Shown here in pieces: positions 25,093 to 36,290 of a stretch of DNA of 64,000 nucleotides; the stretch's first letter is position 1, and each line of letters opens with the position of its first letter. The DNA lies in NCBI RefSeq assembly GCF_963855985.1, contig NC_087105.1:4652501-4716500 (forward strand), read 5' to 3'. A program made the translations under genes and the position numbers. Under the pieces are notes generated by a model, which saw nothing but the letters and a program-made list of their open reading frames with translations, did no database searches and was not told the DNA's origin. The stretch is from Ostrinia nubilalis. Taxonomy: Eukaryota; Arthropoda; Insecta; Lepidoptera; Crambidae.

Positions 25093-25794
25093 GTAAGTTT
25101 TTATTTTTTTATATTTTTTTGTTAATTATGTTTTCATTAAACTGTGTTTAAATTAATAATACTTTTTTATTTACAATATAGTCGTTTTACTCGTAATAAT
25201 ATAATTCCTGAGCTCCTTTTACTAGTGTGCGTCTGTCCTACTTACTTATCTAAATTTGTTCCTTTTTTTCATTCAAAACAAATAGAATCTTGCGGCCAGT
25301 AACAAAATAAATATTGAATTAATAAATTACCACAATAAATCTTGAAGAGCTAAGCTATCACTATTTTAAATTACTTTAGGAAAATCTAAAGTGGAGTGCT
25401 AAAATAAGACCTTAAGCTCTAGCACTAATTGCTTCGCAAATGAAAATCTAGATCGGATTCTTTTAGCTCTTGTAAAATGCATAGCTCTGAGTTTTCCAAG
25501 CTTTCAGCTTATCTGCCTTTAGAAAATAAGTTTATTTTTAGGTCGAATTACAAAATGCTCCTAGAATTATAAAAATTTAATGTAAAATTGTTAGAATTAT
25601 TATTCTAATACGGCATTGACATTGTTTAAACTTATGACATGGCTGTCAATCATGAGCGCGGCGTCACAAACGACTTTGATTAATGATTTTACACACAATA
25701 GTGTGTCGTTGACATGTCATTCGATGTCAGTTTTGAATATTCAAACTCTCATTGCCATTTTCTAGAATCTATTTGAAACAGTCACTGACATTGA

Positions 25795-25950
25795 CACTAA
25801 AGGATGCGGCATTAGGGCTGTCACGGCAGTGTCACGTCCAATCGGAATTTATTTACACGCAGCGTGTTCACACGTGCGTGTCACGTCACTGCGGGACGCG
25901 ACGTGTTTGCCGGGTCGGAACGAAAACAGTTAACCAATTTGTAAAGAACG
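25795..25950. repeat. diverged duplicated segment, copy 1
   Basis: Shares CTAAA(A)GG..GCATTAGGG, (A)TGTCC.AAT.G.AATTTATTTA, ACGTGCGTGTCA and GACGCG/GACACGGGGCGGAAC-type blocks in order with 26578-26690. GC-rich relative to the flanks. It may be an old repeat or a duplicated regulatory block. Confidence 0.5.
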
Positions 25951-26104
25951 TCATCTTGTTTTGTTCGCCATTTTGTAGCTGGTTCTGTAGTAGTTTATTT
26001 ATAGTTTATTCTGTGGATATATTCTTAGGACTGACGATTCCTCTAATAATTAGGTAGTATAAGAAATATGACCTTGATAATGATTTCAAGAAATAAAAGC
26101 GCTG

Positions 26105-26252
26105 TATCTGTCAACGTGAAATTGTGAACTCTGTCAGTTTATAATATAACGCGTTAGATTGTAAACTAACAGTGGGTTAGGTTAGGTTAGATTGTAATTT
26201 AACTACGTCAGATTATAATCTGACGGAATTCACAATTTTACGGTGACATATC
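26105..26252. mobile_element. 148-bp palindromic MITE
   Basis: The left arm TGTCAACGTGAAATTGTGAA pairs with the right arm ..TTCACAATTTTACGGTGACA, continuing to GTCAG(T/A)TTATAAT near the centre. The middle holds a GGTTAGGTTAGG run. Non-coding. Family not recognised. Confidence 0.75.
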
Positions 26253-26577
26253 TAATGACTAGGTATCCTCAAGTTACTGTTAAAAAAGAAGTTTGTGAGA
26301 TTAGTTAAAAAAAGGATAGATTTTGTTCTTTTTAAAGGGGATTACTTACACCAAAAAGCTCAGCTCAGGCCAGCTCTGAAATTCATTTTAACTAGATGAA
26401 AATATTTTGATTCAGGTATCATTTCGAGTCACCTTGTAGATGAATCATCATCGCTGTCTTACAGAAACGCATAGCGTAGATCGCAACGAAAAATAAAACG
26501 CCCTGTTGACTGTCTCAACTGCTTCAAACGCTTTGATAGTTTTCTTTATAGCTACTAAGATAACTTTCCATCGTTTG

Positions 26578-26690
26578 CACTAAAAGGCATTAGGGTTGTT
26601 CCGTAAGCGTAATGTCCAAATCGTAATTTATTTATTGTGTACGTGCGTGTCAGTCACCGTGACACGGGGCGGAACACGACTAACTCGACG
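26578..26690. repeat. diverged duplicated segment, copy 2
   Basis: Partner of 25795-25950, about 780 bp downstream in the same orientation. Similarity is patchy with several indels. Confidence 0.5.
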
Positions 26691-27351
26691 GGAGTCGGGA
26701 CTTAGATGATCAACTTGTTATTTTAAGACCATAGAAATATATACCTTTTAACTAAAGCGCATTCCTTAAAAAACATTCATAATAGTCAATATAAATTTTA
26801 TTCAGACAGCACCTACCTATGTTTATTCTCGAAGTAAATACGTCTCATAAAATATTAATTTGCTATTTTCTGGTTCCTCAAAGAGACTTAACTTAAGTTA
26901 TTTCCAGTGTTTGTGTTATTAACATGTAAGAGAAATTCTTCGTAAAGTCTGAAAAATTACTGCATAAAAAATTTAATAATCTTTTGTTTTTTCCCTGAGT
27001 TAATCTCACAACCCTAATCCAGTTCAATTACGCGAATGACAGCCGGTTCACGTGGCGGATACCGCTACAGATCCGGGAAATTGGTTAATATTAACCTAAT
27101 CGTAGATGGCTTTGTGTCAAATCGTGTTGAGTTACCTATTTAAAGCGTTTAATAAAAGCCCGACTGAATTTGGATTCCATTTTGTCACGCTGTTAAGTTA
27201 ACTAATGCCGGTTAATAAACTGGCGATAATATTTTAATCGGATGATTTTGAATACGCGTTAATTTTGTTAAGTGGAGTATTTTATTAAAGGGACCGTAAC
27301 CTATTAAATTAAGTGATAAATCAAGTTTCGTTTCCTAAGAGACTTATGTCC
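26691..27351. other. unassigned sequence
   Basis: Nothing recognised in this AT-rich stretch. Confidence 0.4.
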
Positions 27352-27457
27352 GTTTTCACCATCAATCCCTAATTTTTAAGTTACCCCTATGGTAACACAT
27401 AACAGGAATTTTGTTTTCATAGGGGTCACATCAAAATTAGGAATTGATGGTGAAAAC
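27352..27457. mobile_element. 106-bp palindromic MITE (GTTTTCACCATCAAT)
   Basis: Starts GTTTTCACCATCAATCCCTA and ends AATTGATGGTGAAAAC. Inner inverted blocks ACCCCTATG and CATAGGGGT make it nearly a full palindrome. Short, non-coding. Target duplication not determined. Confidence 0.8.
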
Positions 27458-28554
27458 TGCTATTTTATTCTCGTTTTGTTTCGAGCAAAACAACGTTCGT
27501 GCTTGAATCTTCTTTTTTTAGTTTTCTGATTTAGGTATCGTACTGTATGAGTTTAATTTACATGCTGATCTGATATGCAATATGTATGAAAATAGTCCGG
27601 AAAAAACTGTTACATTGATGATGACGATGTCAAATTCAGCTAACTTACCTGACGTTTCAGGATGTGACAGTGAGTTATGTAACAGCAAACTTACCTGAAA
27701 GAAAGAGGTAAATTGTTAAAACAATGTGTTTACATTGAAACTTAAAACCAAACTTAATTAAAGTTTTTATCGGCGAGTAGTTCAACAGGTTTTACAGTGG
27801 AAAAAGTTTGTACTAGCTCGGTTTGGTGGCTAAGTTACCGAGTTGATTATTTTTAGATTAAATAGTCTTTCTACGGTTTGAGTATACTTTTTATCTTGTT
27901 TCTTATTTATTCTCTGGTTCTACGTCAATGAGAAGCATCCTTAAAGTTTCGATTTACTTCTGATCCTAGAGTTTTCTCTCTGATTACCTTTTTTCGGAAA
28001 TTCGGTTTTGTTCGTTCGTATTCATAAGAATAATGCAATCCCTAAAGAAAAGTGCATAAAACGCTTTTTAAAAATTTATTCTCAGATAATGACTTTTAAA
28101 GGAACGAAATAGTGATGTTATAGAGGTTCAGCTTTCAATTTCACAAAATCCGCGTATCCGTTCAGTGACACGTACAGCAAAAGAAATAAAAAACAGGATG
28201 GGCCAGTAACTAAACTGGCACATTCAGATTGAAGCCGGAAACGAAAAAAGTCGAGCATTCGCTTTGGCGTTTCATGGACTTACGATGACGTTCTCTTGTT
28301 TTGAAGATTGAACGAAAATCAGGATGTAAAGTTCCGTTTTATTCATGTTCGTGACATAGGTTTTTTGCTCGTCATATCAGTCATAGAGGTTTCTATGATC
28401 GTATGACGTATTTTTAGTGTGGGAATCAATAATTGGAAGATTTCAAAAAATCTCTGGACCTAAAAAAGATTCAGGTAGCCTTAGTAATGCTACTTATTAT
28501 TCTTATTATTATAATTTCCTAGGCTTTTGACATGACAATATTTTTGGGACGCCC
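27458..28554. other. unassigned sequence
   Basis: No gene or repeat recognised. A TTATTATTCTTATTATTATAA tract lies at about 28495-28515. Confidence 0.4.
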
Positions 28555-28707
28555 TTACGCCCGTATTCACAAACGTTACTATGAGGTCTCAAAGTGCGCG
28601 TGGACGCACAGGGTCATACACAAACCAATCACAGAGCTCTATACAACACTGTGCGTTCCATTTTGCTGCTTCACTTGGCAAGCATCGTTTGTAAATACGG
28701 GTGTTAA
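28555..28707 (+). mobile_element. 153-bp MITE, CCCGTATTCACAAAC family
   Basis: Starts TTACGCCCGTATTCACAAAC and ends GTTTGTAAATACGGGTGTTAA. The interior includes TACTATGAGGTCTCA, CACAGAGCTCTAT and GTGCGTTC..TTTGCTGCTTC. A full diverged copy is at 32524-32674 and a truncated one at 3967. No coding capacity. Confidence 0.85.
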
Positions 28708-29369
28708 TCTTTTACTTTTATTTAGGTAGGGTCAGATGTTCAACAATGAAACAATGGTACACAATAAAACATTGCAATATTTCTTAAATGCTGCGTTGCC
28801 ATATCGTGCACTATATCGCGTAAGGATAGTTTCGACAATACCCCGCCGCACCTCAGTTCGTGTCCGCGCCACGTGTGAGAAGACGTGTCTGTGGAGCATT
28901 ATTTATTTTTTTCACCAAAAGGCAAGTATTTTTGTCGTTCGTTAAAGATTTTTGATAAAAATATGGTTGATAAATTTATATTTTTCATGATTACCTAGCA
29001 TTACACATATATCATAGACTAAGTGGAACTAAATTATATGTTAAAAGTGTTACAAATTAGTGTTTTTTTTTTGGGGTTATTAAAATAAACCCTATGTAGT
29101 CAACAATGAAACAGTTGCACGATGGACACAATGAAACAATGTTTCATTGTGTACCATCTTGTTTGATTGTATAATACCATATACCAAACAAAATCTACTG
29201 TCGGTGCAAATAATCATTTTAAAGGCTATAAATTACTAGGTTATCCTAAAATTTGATGTTTATTTTTCATTTAAGATGGCGCGAACTAAATCTCTAAAGA
29301 GGAAGAAAGGTGATCATTTAGGAGGTAATATAAAAAAATATAATAGTAAATAGTAAGGAGTTGTCTTAA

Positions 29370-29520
29370 CTAGTTATAGGTATTTTTTTATTTATTTACA
29401 CTTTTGCACATACAACTGTACAGTGGCGGACTTAATGCCAGGTGGCATTATCTGCCAGTCAACCACAGGTCGAGTAGAGAGACTAAGGCGGTGCAATAAA
29501 TATGACGTTTAATTAATATA
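29370..29520. repeat. nested LINE/SINE-like repeat
   Basis: The string GTGGCGGACTTAATGCC..GGCATTATCTGCCAGTCAACC belongs to a sequence type frequent in lepidopteran genomes. This rests on my recall of the pattern, since no second copy lies in the window. It is T-rich at the left end, as in the reverse of an A-rich tail. Confidence 0.4.
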
Positions 29521-29618
29521 CTTACATAGCATTAGATAAAATAAATAACATAAGAATACATATTAATATAATAGACATAGGTAATCTGATGAGTCTGATT
29601 AAATTTTAATTATTTATT

Positions 29619-29657
29619 AAAAATGCCCGAGTCCAATCAAAAGACTCGGGCATTTTT
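29619..29657. repeat. 15-bp perfect hairpin inside the TIR element
   Basis: Arms AAAAATGCCCGAGTC (29619-29633) and GACTCGGGCATTTTT (29643-29657) with a 9-nt loop. The T-run after the GC stem resembles a bacterial terminator but the setting is eukaryotic. It may be a small nested palindrome. Confidence 0.85.
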
Positions 29658-30215
29658 TATTATTCACTTACTTCATAAATTCAATAAATATGAATCAATC
29701 ACTCAATTATAATGTCTCATTGTTGAAATTGTAGTGTTTCATTGTGCACATCAGAACGGACACAATGAAACATTTCCAATATGTTTGTTTTTATTGTTTT
29801 GCTAATTGATTACAAATTTATTAAAAAAAAAAACATAAATGACATCCGATACCTACCCAACTAAGTTAACTATGTAGCTTCAAAAAATTAGACTTGTATC
29901 TGTAAAAACAAAAGGTGTACGAGATATTGAATTGTTAGTGTTTCATTGTTGACACACAATTAATTATTATGTTTCATTGTTGAATTTGAGGTGTTTCATT
30001 GTGTACACAACAGTGGACACAATGAAACATTTCCAATTTATGTGAATTTATTTTTTTGCTGATTGATTAAACATCAATTAAAAAAAACATTAATGCCATC
30101 CTATACCCAATAAAATTGCCTACATACCTGTCAAAAAATAGACTTCTATCTATGAAAATAAGAGTTTTATGAGACTTTGAAATTTTAGTGTTTCATTGTT
30201 GAACACATGACCCTA

Positions 30216-30997
30216 TACCAAAAATTAGAGGCAAACATATTCAAAGTCAGCATATTATGCGATCTTACAACATAGCTATAAAGAACAATCCTGTTTGGCC
30301 CCGTCATTTTAAAAACCACAACAAAAGAAGTAACAAAAAGAACAAATATTTTTCCTTTGCCACACGCGTTTCAATTGTTTCACCTACAGCGGGATTTCTT
30401 TTTAATTGTTCGGGCCTGGGGCCTAAATACTGGCCAGGGTAAATGATAAAATCTGTCAGATTGGTTAACATTGTCAAAAGGATGGAACTCGGCAAAAAAT
30501 TGATGTGTGCTGAATGCTGAGAGACAAAGCTGTGAATGAAGGCTTTGACAATATGAAAAACGAAATTGTAGAGCTATAGCGTATCTTCTGTAGCTAACAA
30601 AATTTCTGGTACAGGTTTCATCGACGATAACAAAACTTGTTGACAGATTTGGGTCAGTAAACTAAATAGATAAGTACTATCCTATTAAGAAAAATAATGT
30701 CTATTTAGATAGAAATCTGTTCAAATGTCAAAACTTGTTTCTAGGCCCTAAAACGTATTGGAGAGTCGCATAGTAACAGAAATAATTACCAAAATACAAC
30801 AAAAATCTACTACCAGACAAAGGCCTCCTAACTTATTTTTTGTATCAGACGTTTTTCATACAAAATCGGCGTCAGTTCAGGTCTTTGACCGCTTCCAGAA
30901 AAATAAAGGTGTCTTTTTGCTTTCTGTGTCAGACTAACTAATGAAGGGCGGATTGTGGAGGAGCGCTCATTGTGAATGGCCTATTTTGCGACGAGTG
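30216..30997. other. unassigned sequence
   Basis: No supported gene. Overlapping 61- and 63-codon frames at 30257-30495 on opposite strands lack domains. Confidence 0.4.
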
Positions 30998-31610
30998 TTA
31001 GGGCGGCGATAGACCTGACGTTTGTGAGAGAAAAATCACCTAAAAGCACACGGTCCCTTGCGGCGCCGCGGCGCACGGCTTTGCGACGCCGGAGCGATGT
31101 CACTGCGTCGTCTTACATAGAATAGGGAAGATGACTGGGTAATGAAATCGAAATTCTATTTAGTCCGTCAGAGAGATAATAAAAAAAAATTCGACCCATA
31201 TTTTTTTCATAATCGAATAATTAGGTACAGTATCATATTGAGTTGAAATGTCGCGTGACGTCACTTTTGAGCAAAAAATCTACTCAATCGTGACGTATCG
31301 CGCCATTTGTAGCACTGTATTATTAAATGATGAAAGAAAATAAAAAAAATATGAGTCTAATATTTTCTAATTAGTATCTGTCTTACGGACAAATAATTAA
31401 AATTTTGTCATCTAGCCTACCTATTATTTGTGGCCGCCACGGTAGCGATACGATGAAATCTTCGCGGTGCGCCGCGCCGCAACGTATCGTGTGCTTTCGC
31501 TTTTAGGGCGGCGATAGACTGACGTTTGTGAGAGAAAAATCATCTATTGGTGCCACTCGAAGGTAGATTGGACTCGGTTGACGTTTGTTCAAGATAAATT
31601 ACCTAAAGGT
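30998..31610. repeat. GC-rich foldback-like repeat with flanking 45-bp direct repeats
   Basis: TTAGGGCGGCGATAGACCTG plus about 25 more bp (30998-31044) recurs at 31503-31546, and a weaker third copy follows at about 31568-31610 (GACGTTTGT..TTACCTAAAGG). Between the first two, TAAAAGCACACG..TTGCGGCG.. (from 31041) is inverted at the right as ..CGCCGCAACGTATCGTGTGC (to about 31504). The pattern looks like a TIR element inserted in or flanked by a tandem repeat. Exact borders are uncertain. Confidence 0.6.
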
Positions 31611-32520
31611 GTTAATACCAGGCCAACGATAAGTAATATGGATGAATCAAAAGTCTTATGAAACGTTTTCAATGGAAAGGCTTTATCCAACTCAATGGGG
31701 CTACTAAAGAGTATAACTGTTTGCTATTTTCAAGTCTATCTGCTGCTTTTATACACGTCATCTCGCTTTCACTGTGGGAGATAAAGGATACAAACATATT
31801 TCTTGACAATAATTATTCCAAAGTACAATTTTTCTATAATCATTCTGATAACATCTCAGTTAGGCCTTTAAACCAAATGAATTTAGATTTTTGGTTACTG
31901 TGATGTTTACAACAAGTTATTCCATTGTGTAAGAAAGATAGTGACGTCATCATTTTCCCCAAAAATCAATGGGAGAATCTCGTTTTCACAATTCATAAAA
32001 CTTACGTGAATTGAATGTTGGTGTCAAATACCTTATTATAATTCAAGGCTAAGTTTAGCCTGAATCTGGAACCAAGTCCTATGAGACTGTGATTATGCAT
32101 AATCAAGGCAAACATAAAATAGGTCAATTATGTTAGAATTATTCAAATCATACCCCCACTACACTAGTTCACGTTCTTGTATAGTTCTAGTATTATATCT
32201 AGTATTCCAAACTACGTCTCTGTTGCTGACGGCATAGCTTGATATTGCTTACAGAACTCACTCATATGTGTAAGTTAACAATTTGTGACGGCTCCAGCCT
32301 AGCCTACAGAAAATACAATTTTACTGTCTCATTTAAAATATCAGTGATTTTTTTCGTTCCAGCGAGACAAGATTTGACAAAAATTAACATACGTAATTAA
32401 AACTCTCATTAGTCAAAACGGTTCTGTTTTATGCTTTATGAATATAAGGTTTGCTCATGGTCTTATTAAAACATTTTCATGTCCTAAAAATGCTACAAAT
32501 AAAAGTTTTTGACAGACGCA
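31611..32520. other. unassigned sequence
   Basis: Nothing recognised. The 81-codon plus frame at 31658-31903 has no domain. Confidence 0.4.
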
Positions 32521-32523
32521 AAG

Positions 32524-32674
32524 CCATAATATTCACAAACATTACTATGAGGTCTCACAGTGCGCGTGGAAGCACAGGGATAGGTACACAACCCAATCAC
32601 AGAGCTCTATTCGAAGCTGTGCGTTCGATTTGCTGCTTCGCATAAGCAAACATCGTTTGTGAATACGGGCGTAA
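32524..32674 (+). mobile_element. MITE, CCCGTATTCACAAAC family, diverged copy
   Basis: Matches 28555-28707 through TACTATGAGGTCTCA, CACAGAGCTCTAT and GTGCGTTCGATTTGCTGCTTC, and ends GTTTGTGAATACGGGCGTAA. The left terminus has decayed (CATAATATTCACAAAC). Confidence 0.8.
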
Positions 32675-33010
32675 GGCTGGTGCAATAAGAAGTGCAAATT
32701 ACAGCAACATTAAACTACGAACATCCCGCTATCCTGCATCTGTTCAAAACGAGATCAATTTACAAAACTGGAGTTTCACTTTCGCTGGAAGATGAGCGAT
32801 GGGCGTCCATTTATGCTTGTCAGCAGACAGCTTGCTTGATCAACGCTGCTCAATGAGCCGCCGCTTCGCAATCGTTTTTGCGTCTAGGCCTATCTTTGGA
32901 TGGTCGTTTGATTTATAAGTCCACTGAGACGCTTAAGTAAGTGAGATATTCTGTAGGTTTAGGCTGCGTTTGCGTTGCGACGGAGTTGATCAAGAATGTT
33001 TTGTTTTTAA
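32675..33010. other. unassigned sequence
   Basis: Slightly GC-richer, no domain or repeat recognised. Confidence 0.35.
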
Positions 33011-33024
33011 CCCGAGAGGTGTCA

Positions 33025-33230
33025 TAATGATATCTATAAAAGCGAAAGGTCACTGTTTCACTCATTCATCACGAAATCTCAGAAACTACAAGTGCCAGGA
33101 GTCGCAAATTTTGCATGGGGGTTCCTTTCAGAACGTAGGTATGTGCTCATTAAGACGGGATTTTTCAAAATTCAACCCCTAAGGGAGTAAAACGGGGTAC
33201 ACGCGTACGAAGTCGCGGGCGGCCGCTAGT
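33025..33230 (+). mobile_element. LINE-like 3' end fragment
   Basis: Reads ATCTATAAAAGCGAAAGGTC, TCACGAAATCTCAGAAACTA and AACCCCTAAGGGAGTAAAAC, ending ACGAAGTCGCGGGC..GCTAGT. The GAAGTCGCGGGC..CTAGT end is shared with 37105-37134 and, inverted, with 42245-42275. This sequence type is very common in Lepidoptera. The LINE clade is inferred. Confidence 0.6.
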
Positions 33231-33760
33231 CTTTTATAGGTTTTTTTTTTCAACAAATCTTATGATACTCGTAAGAAGATACATTTGCGTAAGTATTTTT
33301 TTAAAATACAGAATCCTGACCTTAAATGTACTTACGTCCTTCAGATCATTAATTGTAACATTAACCAAAGGCATCACCATCTCTGTGTCCTATTCTTACA
33401 AACTGCTATCCCAGCGTTACTAATGTCCGCCAAAAGATAAAAAGGGAAAATATTTCCCACTATTTTGTCAAAAGCATCATCGGTCCAAAAGGAGTAATTT
33501 ACAAGGTTTTTATTATGCCTCGCCGCCTTCTCCTGTCCATTAATATAGAGGGAAGCTGGAGCCGGGACAAATTGTTCCCATTCGGCTGGCGACACCTCAT
33601 TATTTTCAATGAAGACGACAAAATTTGCATTTCATGGAGACAGTTCTTTTTGCGTCATTACTGATTCGTTGATGCAGCCGTTTTGGGATATCTTGCATTT
33701 GAGATAAGGAGCTTGGTTTAATAGACCCTTAGGTATTTGTCTACACTAGACTTAAGCATT
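33231..33760. other. unassigned; GC-richer 73-codon minus frame at 33374-33595
   Basis: The minus frame at 33374-33595 has a protein-like composition (Trp, Pro and acidic residues mixed, no low complexity). No family was recognised and no splice sites were convincing. Upstream it stays open only briefly. Could be a fragment of a decayed element or an exon. Confidence 0.3.
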
Positions 33761-33882
33761 TAGGCTGAGTTGCACCATCTAACTTTAACGATAACTATGA
33801 CGATAACCGGTGCTTTTTGTATGGAGTTTGACAGATATTTGACGTTTGTCAAAGTTAAAATAAGATGGTGCAACCCAGCCTA
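33761..33882. mobile_element. palindromic MITE, GGCTGAGTTGCACCATC family
   Basis: Starts TAGGCTGAGTTGCACCATCT and ends GATGGTGCAACCCAGCCTA. The interior is ..GATAACCGGTGCTTTTTGTA..GGAGTTTGACAGAT..TTTGACGTTTGTCAAAGTTA. About 122 bp. Relatives: 37644-37770, 43775-43845 (half), 44814-44934, 46229-46346, 54791-54916. The most numerous MITE family in the window. Confidence 0.88.
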
Positions 33883-34170
33883 AGCAATTTAGTACTTATG
33901 GTGCGATCAGTTCAATCAGTTGAAATAGAGGCTGAAGGCATATCAGAGATCTCAATATCATTTATCTTTGTGATCCAAGATTGGCGTTTACATTGACAGT
34001 GCAGTGGCCACTGCTAGTTCGCCTTTGTGTGCAATATTGCTTGGGTATATTGATTATTTGACACTTACACACTTTAATAAGCGAGTCTGCTCTCCCGAAC
34101 TAAGCAATCTTACTAAGTGTTGATTTTATAATCTACAGTAGGTATAGCTATGTACACATAAAAATAGGTA
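33883..34170. other. no feature recognised
   Basis: Unassigned AT-rich sequence between two elements. Confidence 0.4.
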
Positions 34171-34850
34171 TTAGGGTGGTCCTTATTTTTCGACTTTTGA
34201 ATTATCCCCGGGGCACTTTCTCATTCGATTATATACCTCTAAATATGAAATTAGCTTTTTTGTTTTTTTTTTAGTTAAGATTTAGAGGTCGCTACCAGCT
34301 GTCAAAATATTTACAAAAGCTTTGAAAATCTTAAATCATAGTTTCATAAATGTTTTATTTAAGTGTTTATATCACATTTTACGTGCAAATGAACATCGCA
34401 TAGATAGAATAGACAATCGCTTCTTGTCCCCTTCTCCCCTCAACCCCTCTTCTGTACCGACCATAGTACCGACGCGTCGAGATACTAACAAGTAAACTCT
34501 TATATCTTAAAAATAATTGATTCAAATATGTACATTGTACATAATATCTTAATTCATAGCAACAACAATAATTTTGTAATATTTTTATTTGGCTTTGTCT
34601 TTAAAAATAAATGAATCTAACAAATACAGATTTTGTTTTTACTTAAAATTCAAACCTTGGTAGCGACCCCTAAACGTCTTTTAAAAATTAAAAAAATAAT
34701 AATGAAAGACTTTCATATGGTATATATTCAAATTACGTGGTGCCCCGCAAAATATAAGAAAAAAATTTTATTTCGTATATTTAAATTTTTTTTTCTAACT
34801 TTAATACTTATAGGTAAATCTGACAAGCAAACTGTGCCACTAGACTAGCC
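34171..34850. mobile_element. degraded TAGGGTGG-type TIR element
   Basis: Starts TAGGGTGGTCC. GGGGCAC..ATATACC (34209-34240) and TTTAGAGGTCGCTACCA (34281-34298) reappear inverted at about 34725-34750 and 34659-34685. The outermost right end has been lost. The start resembles the hAT-like element at 15358. No intact target duplication. Confidence 0.6.
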
Positions 34851-35098
34851 ACTCAAAATATGTACTTAGATTAATCATAAAATAAAATGATATCGTTATT
34901 AAATATTTAGATAAAAGTCTGACCGACCTACTTCTGAAAGGCCTTTAATATTAATTAAAACCTAAATCAGTCTCAAACTCTGAACATTGTTTTAAAGATG
35001 CCCGAAGGCTTTTTGCCCAGTGGGCAAGTTAATTATAAAAGACTAACAAAGTAAGTAGATCAGAGCACCAGAGTGCGGTGTGTAAAACTATTTTTAAG
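34851..35098. other. no feature recognised
   Basis: Unassigned sequence up to the duplicated target of the next element. Confidence 0.4.
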
Positions 35099-35659
35099 GA
35101 ACGTACCAGTGGCGTAATGTTCCTTAGAGGGGCCCCGTATCAAAATTTGTTCTTTCAACTAAATAAAGGCCATCAAGGATCAAGGGCTGCAAAGTTCTGG
35201 AATGGAGGCCGCGTACCGGAAAACGCAGCCTGGGACGTCCACCTACAAGGTGGACCGACGACATCGTAAAGGTAGCAGGGAAGCGCTGGACGCAGGCCGC
35301 TACCAATCGATCAACATGGAAAGCATTGGGGGAGGCCTATGTTCAGCAGTGGACGTCCTATGGCTAAAATGATGATGATGATGATGATGAAGGATCAAGG
35401 GAGCCATTTACTAGTTGAAAAGGTCATTGCAAAATTGGTATTAGTATTTTATGATTAGACGGGACCCTTCGATTGCGAGCTAAGCTTTTTGAAAACCCTA
35501 GGGCCCCTAGGACTTGCCTTTTCTGCCCAATTGATCTTCCAACCCTGGGGCCCTGGGGCCCTGTAGCCTGGGGACCCCGTAGCTCGGGGCCCCTTTAGCC
35601 CGGGCCCACCGTATCATTTACGCGGCTGATACGGCGGTAACTACGCCCCTGGAACGTAC
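35099..35659. mobile_element. hAT-type element with TSD GAACGTAC, split by an RTE insert
   Basis: The element at 35107-35651 starts CAGTGGCGTAATGTTCC and ends TACGCCCCTG, flanked by GAACGTAC at 35099-35106 and 35652-35659. Inner ends are rich in GGGGCCC/GGGCCCC runs like the element at 46666-46953, which shares the CAG(T/G)GGCGTA terminus. Without the nested 203-bp LINE piece and its 12-bp duplication it would be about 330 bp. No transposase. Confidence 0.88.
35175..35401 (+). mobile_element. 5'-truncated RTE-type LINE insertion with 12-bp TSD
   Basis: AAGGATCAAGGG is duplicated at 35175-35186 and 35390-35401 around a 203-bp insert (35187-35389). The frame 35188-35367 reads KVLEWRPRTGKRS, then GRPPTRWTDDIVKVAG and ALGEAYVQQWTSYG before TAA, the C-terminal end typical of RTE-clade ORF2 proteins. 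A (GAT)n tail follows at 35369-35389. It is an uninterrupted remnant of about 60 codons, so the insertion is relatively young, and it postdates the hAT element it sits in. Confidence 0.92.
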
Positions 35660-36290
35660 GTAACAATCAACTTTACCACTAACATTTCAACACGGTCTCA
35701 ATTAAAAAGTAGTTTGTGTACAAAAATATTACTCCGCCATTTATTTTAGCATTGCGCATTGTGTTTTTAAGCGAATATTTTCACGTTTTTTTAATTAAAA
35801 ACTGCAGGGTTCATTTTGAAGTTCACAGCTGTTAAACAATATGAGATAATAAACTCCCATAATAATATTTTGCTGATGGACCTACTAAAATAATTGGATT
35901 GACATAGCAATCCAATTATTATAATAGGTAAACAACGAAACGAAATTCAAAAGTCGCATTAGATAACATTTTTGTGAATACCAAAACATCTTCTAGATAT
36001 TAATTTTGTCCATTTGACAGGAAGAAATAACTAATTAAATTTTATTTAAAAAGAAGTTAAATCAATTCACAAAATTTTGTTCATCTTCGATTGTCTTTTA
36101 TAAAGAACGAGTAGTAGTAGCAAACTTTATGACTTTGCCCTACATTCATCACACAACTTTTTAAAAGTAAAGAAATGAAAGCAGTACCTACTGAAAAATC
36201 ATTCCATCATTTCTGTGTCATAATTGCGTGTGCGATGCCAAAACGTCATCAGTGCGTGAACCCTCATCCAGGAGTCACTGGTGTCATCTA
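35660..36290. other. unassigned; small palindrome at about 35880-35925
   Basis: AATAATTGGATTG..CAATCCAATTATT forms a short inverted repeat near 35888-35921. No gene recognised. Confidence 0.4.

Larger units (their letters stand above)
28727..30215. mobile_element. 1.49-kb TIR element with repeated TTTCATTGT motifs
   Basis: Left end TAGGGTCAGATGTTCAACAA and right end TTGTTGAACACATGACCCTA are inverted repeats. Multiple copies of (A)TGTTTCATTGT or its complement follow near 28740, 29110, 29145, 29735, 29765, 29940, 29970, 29995, 30022 and 30190. Such repeated subterminal motifs often act as transposase binding sites. The borders allow a TA target (GG-TA-GGG / CCC-TA-TA) but no 8-bp duplication. 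It contains a nested repeat (29370-29520) and a hairpin (29619-29657). No transposase frame. Confidence 0.8.

Noticed and set aside
29619..29660. Rho-independent terminator
   Set aside because: It has the right shape, but it sits inside a non-coding transposon in an insect-type genome.
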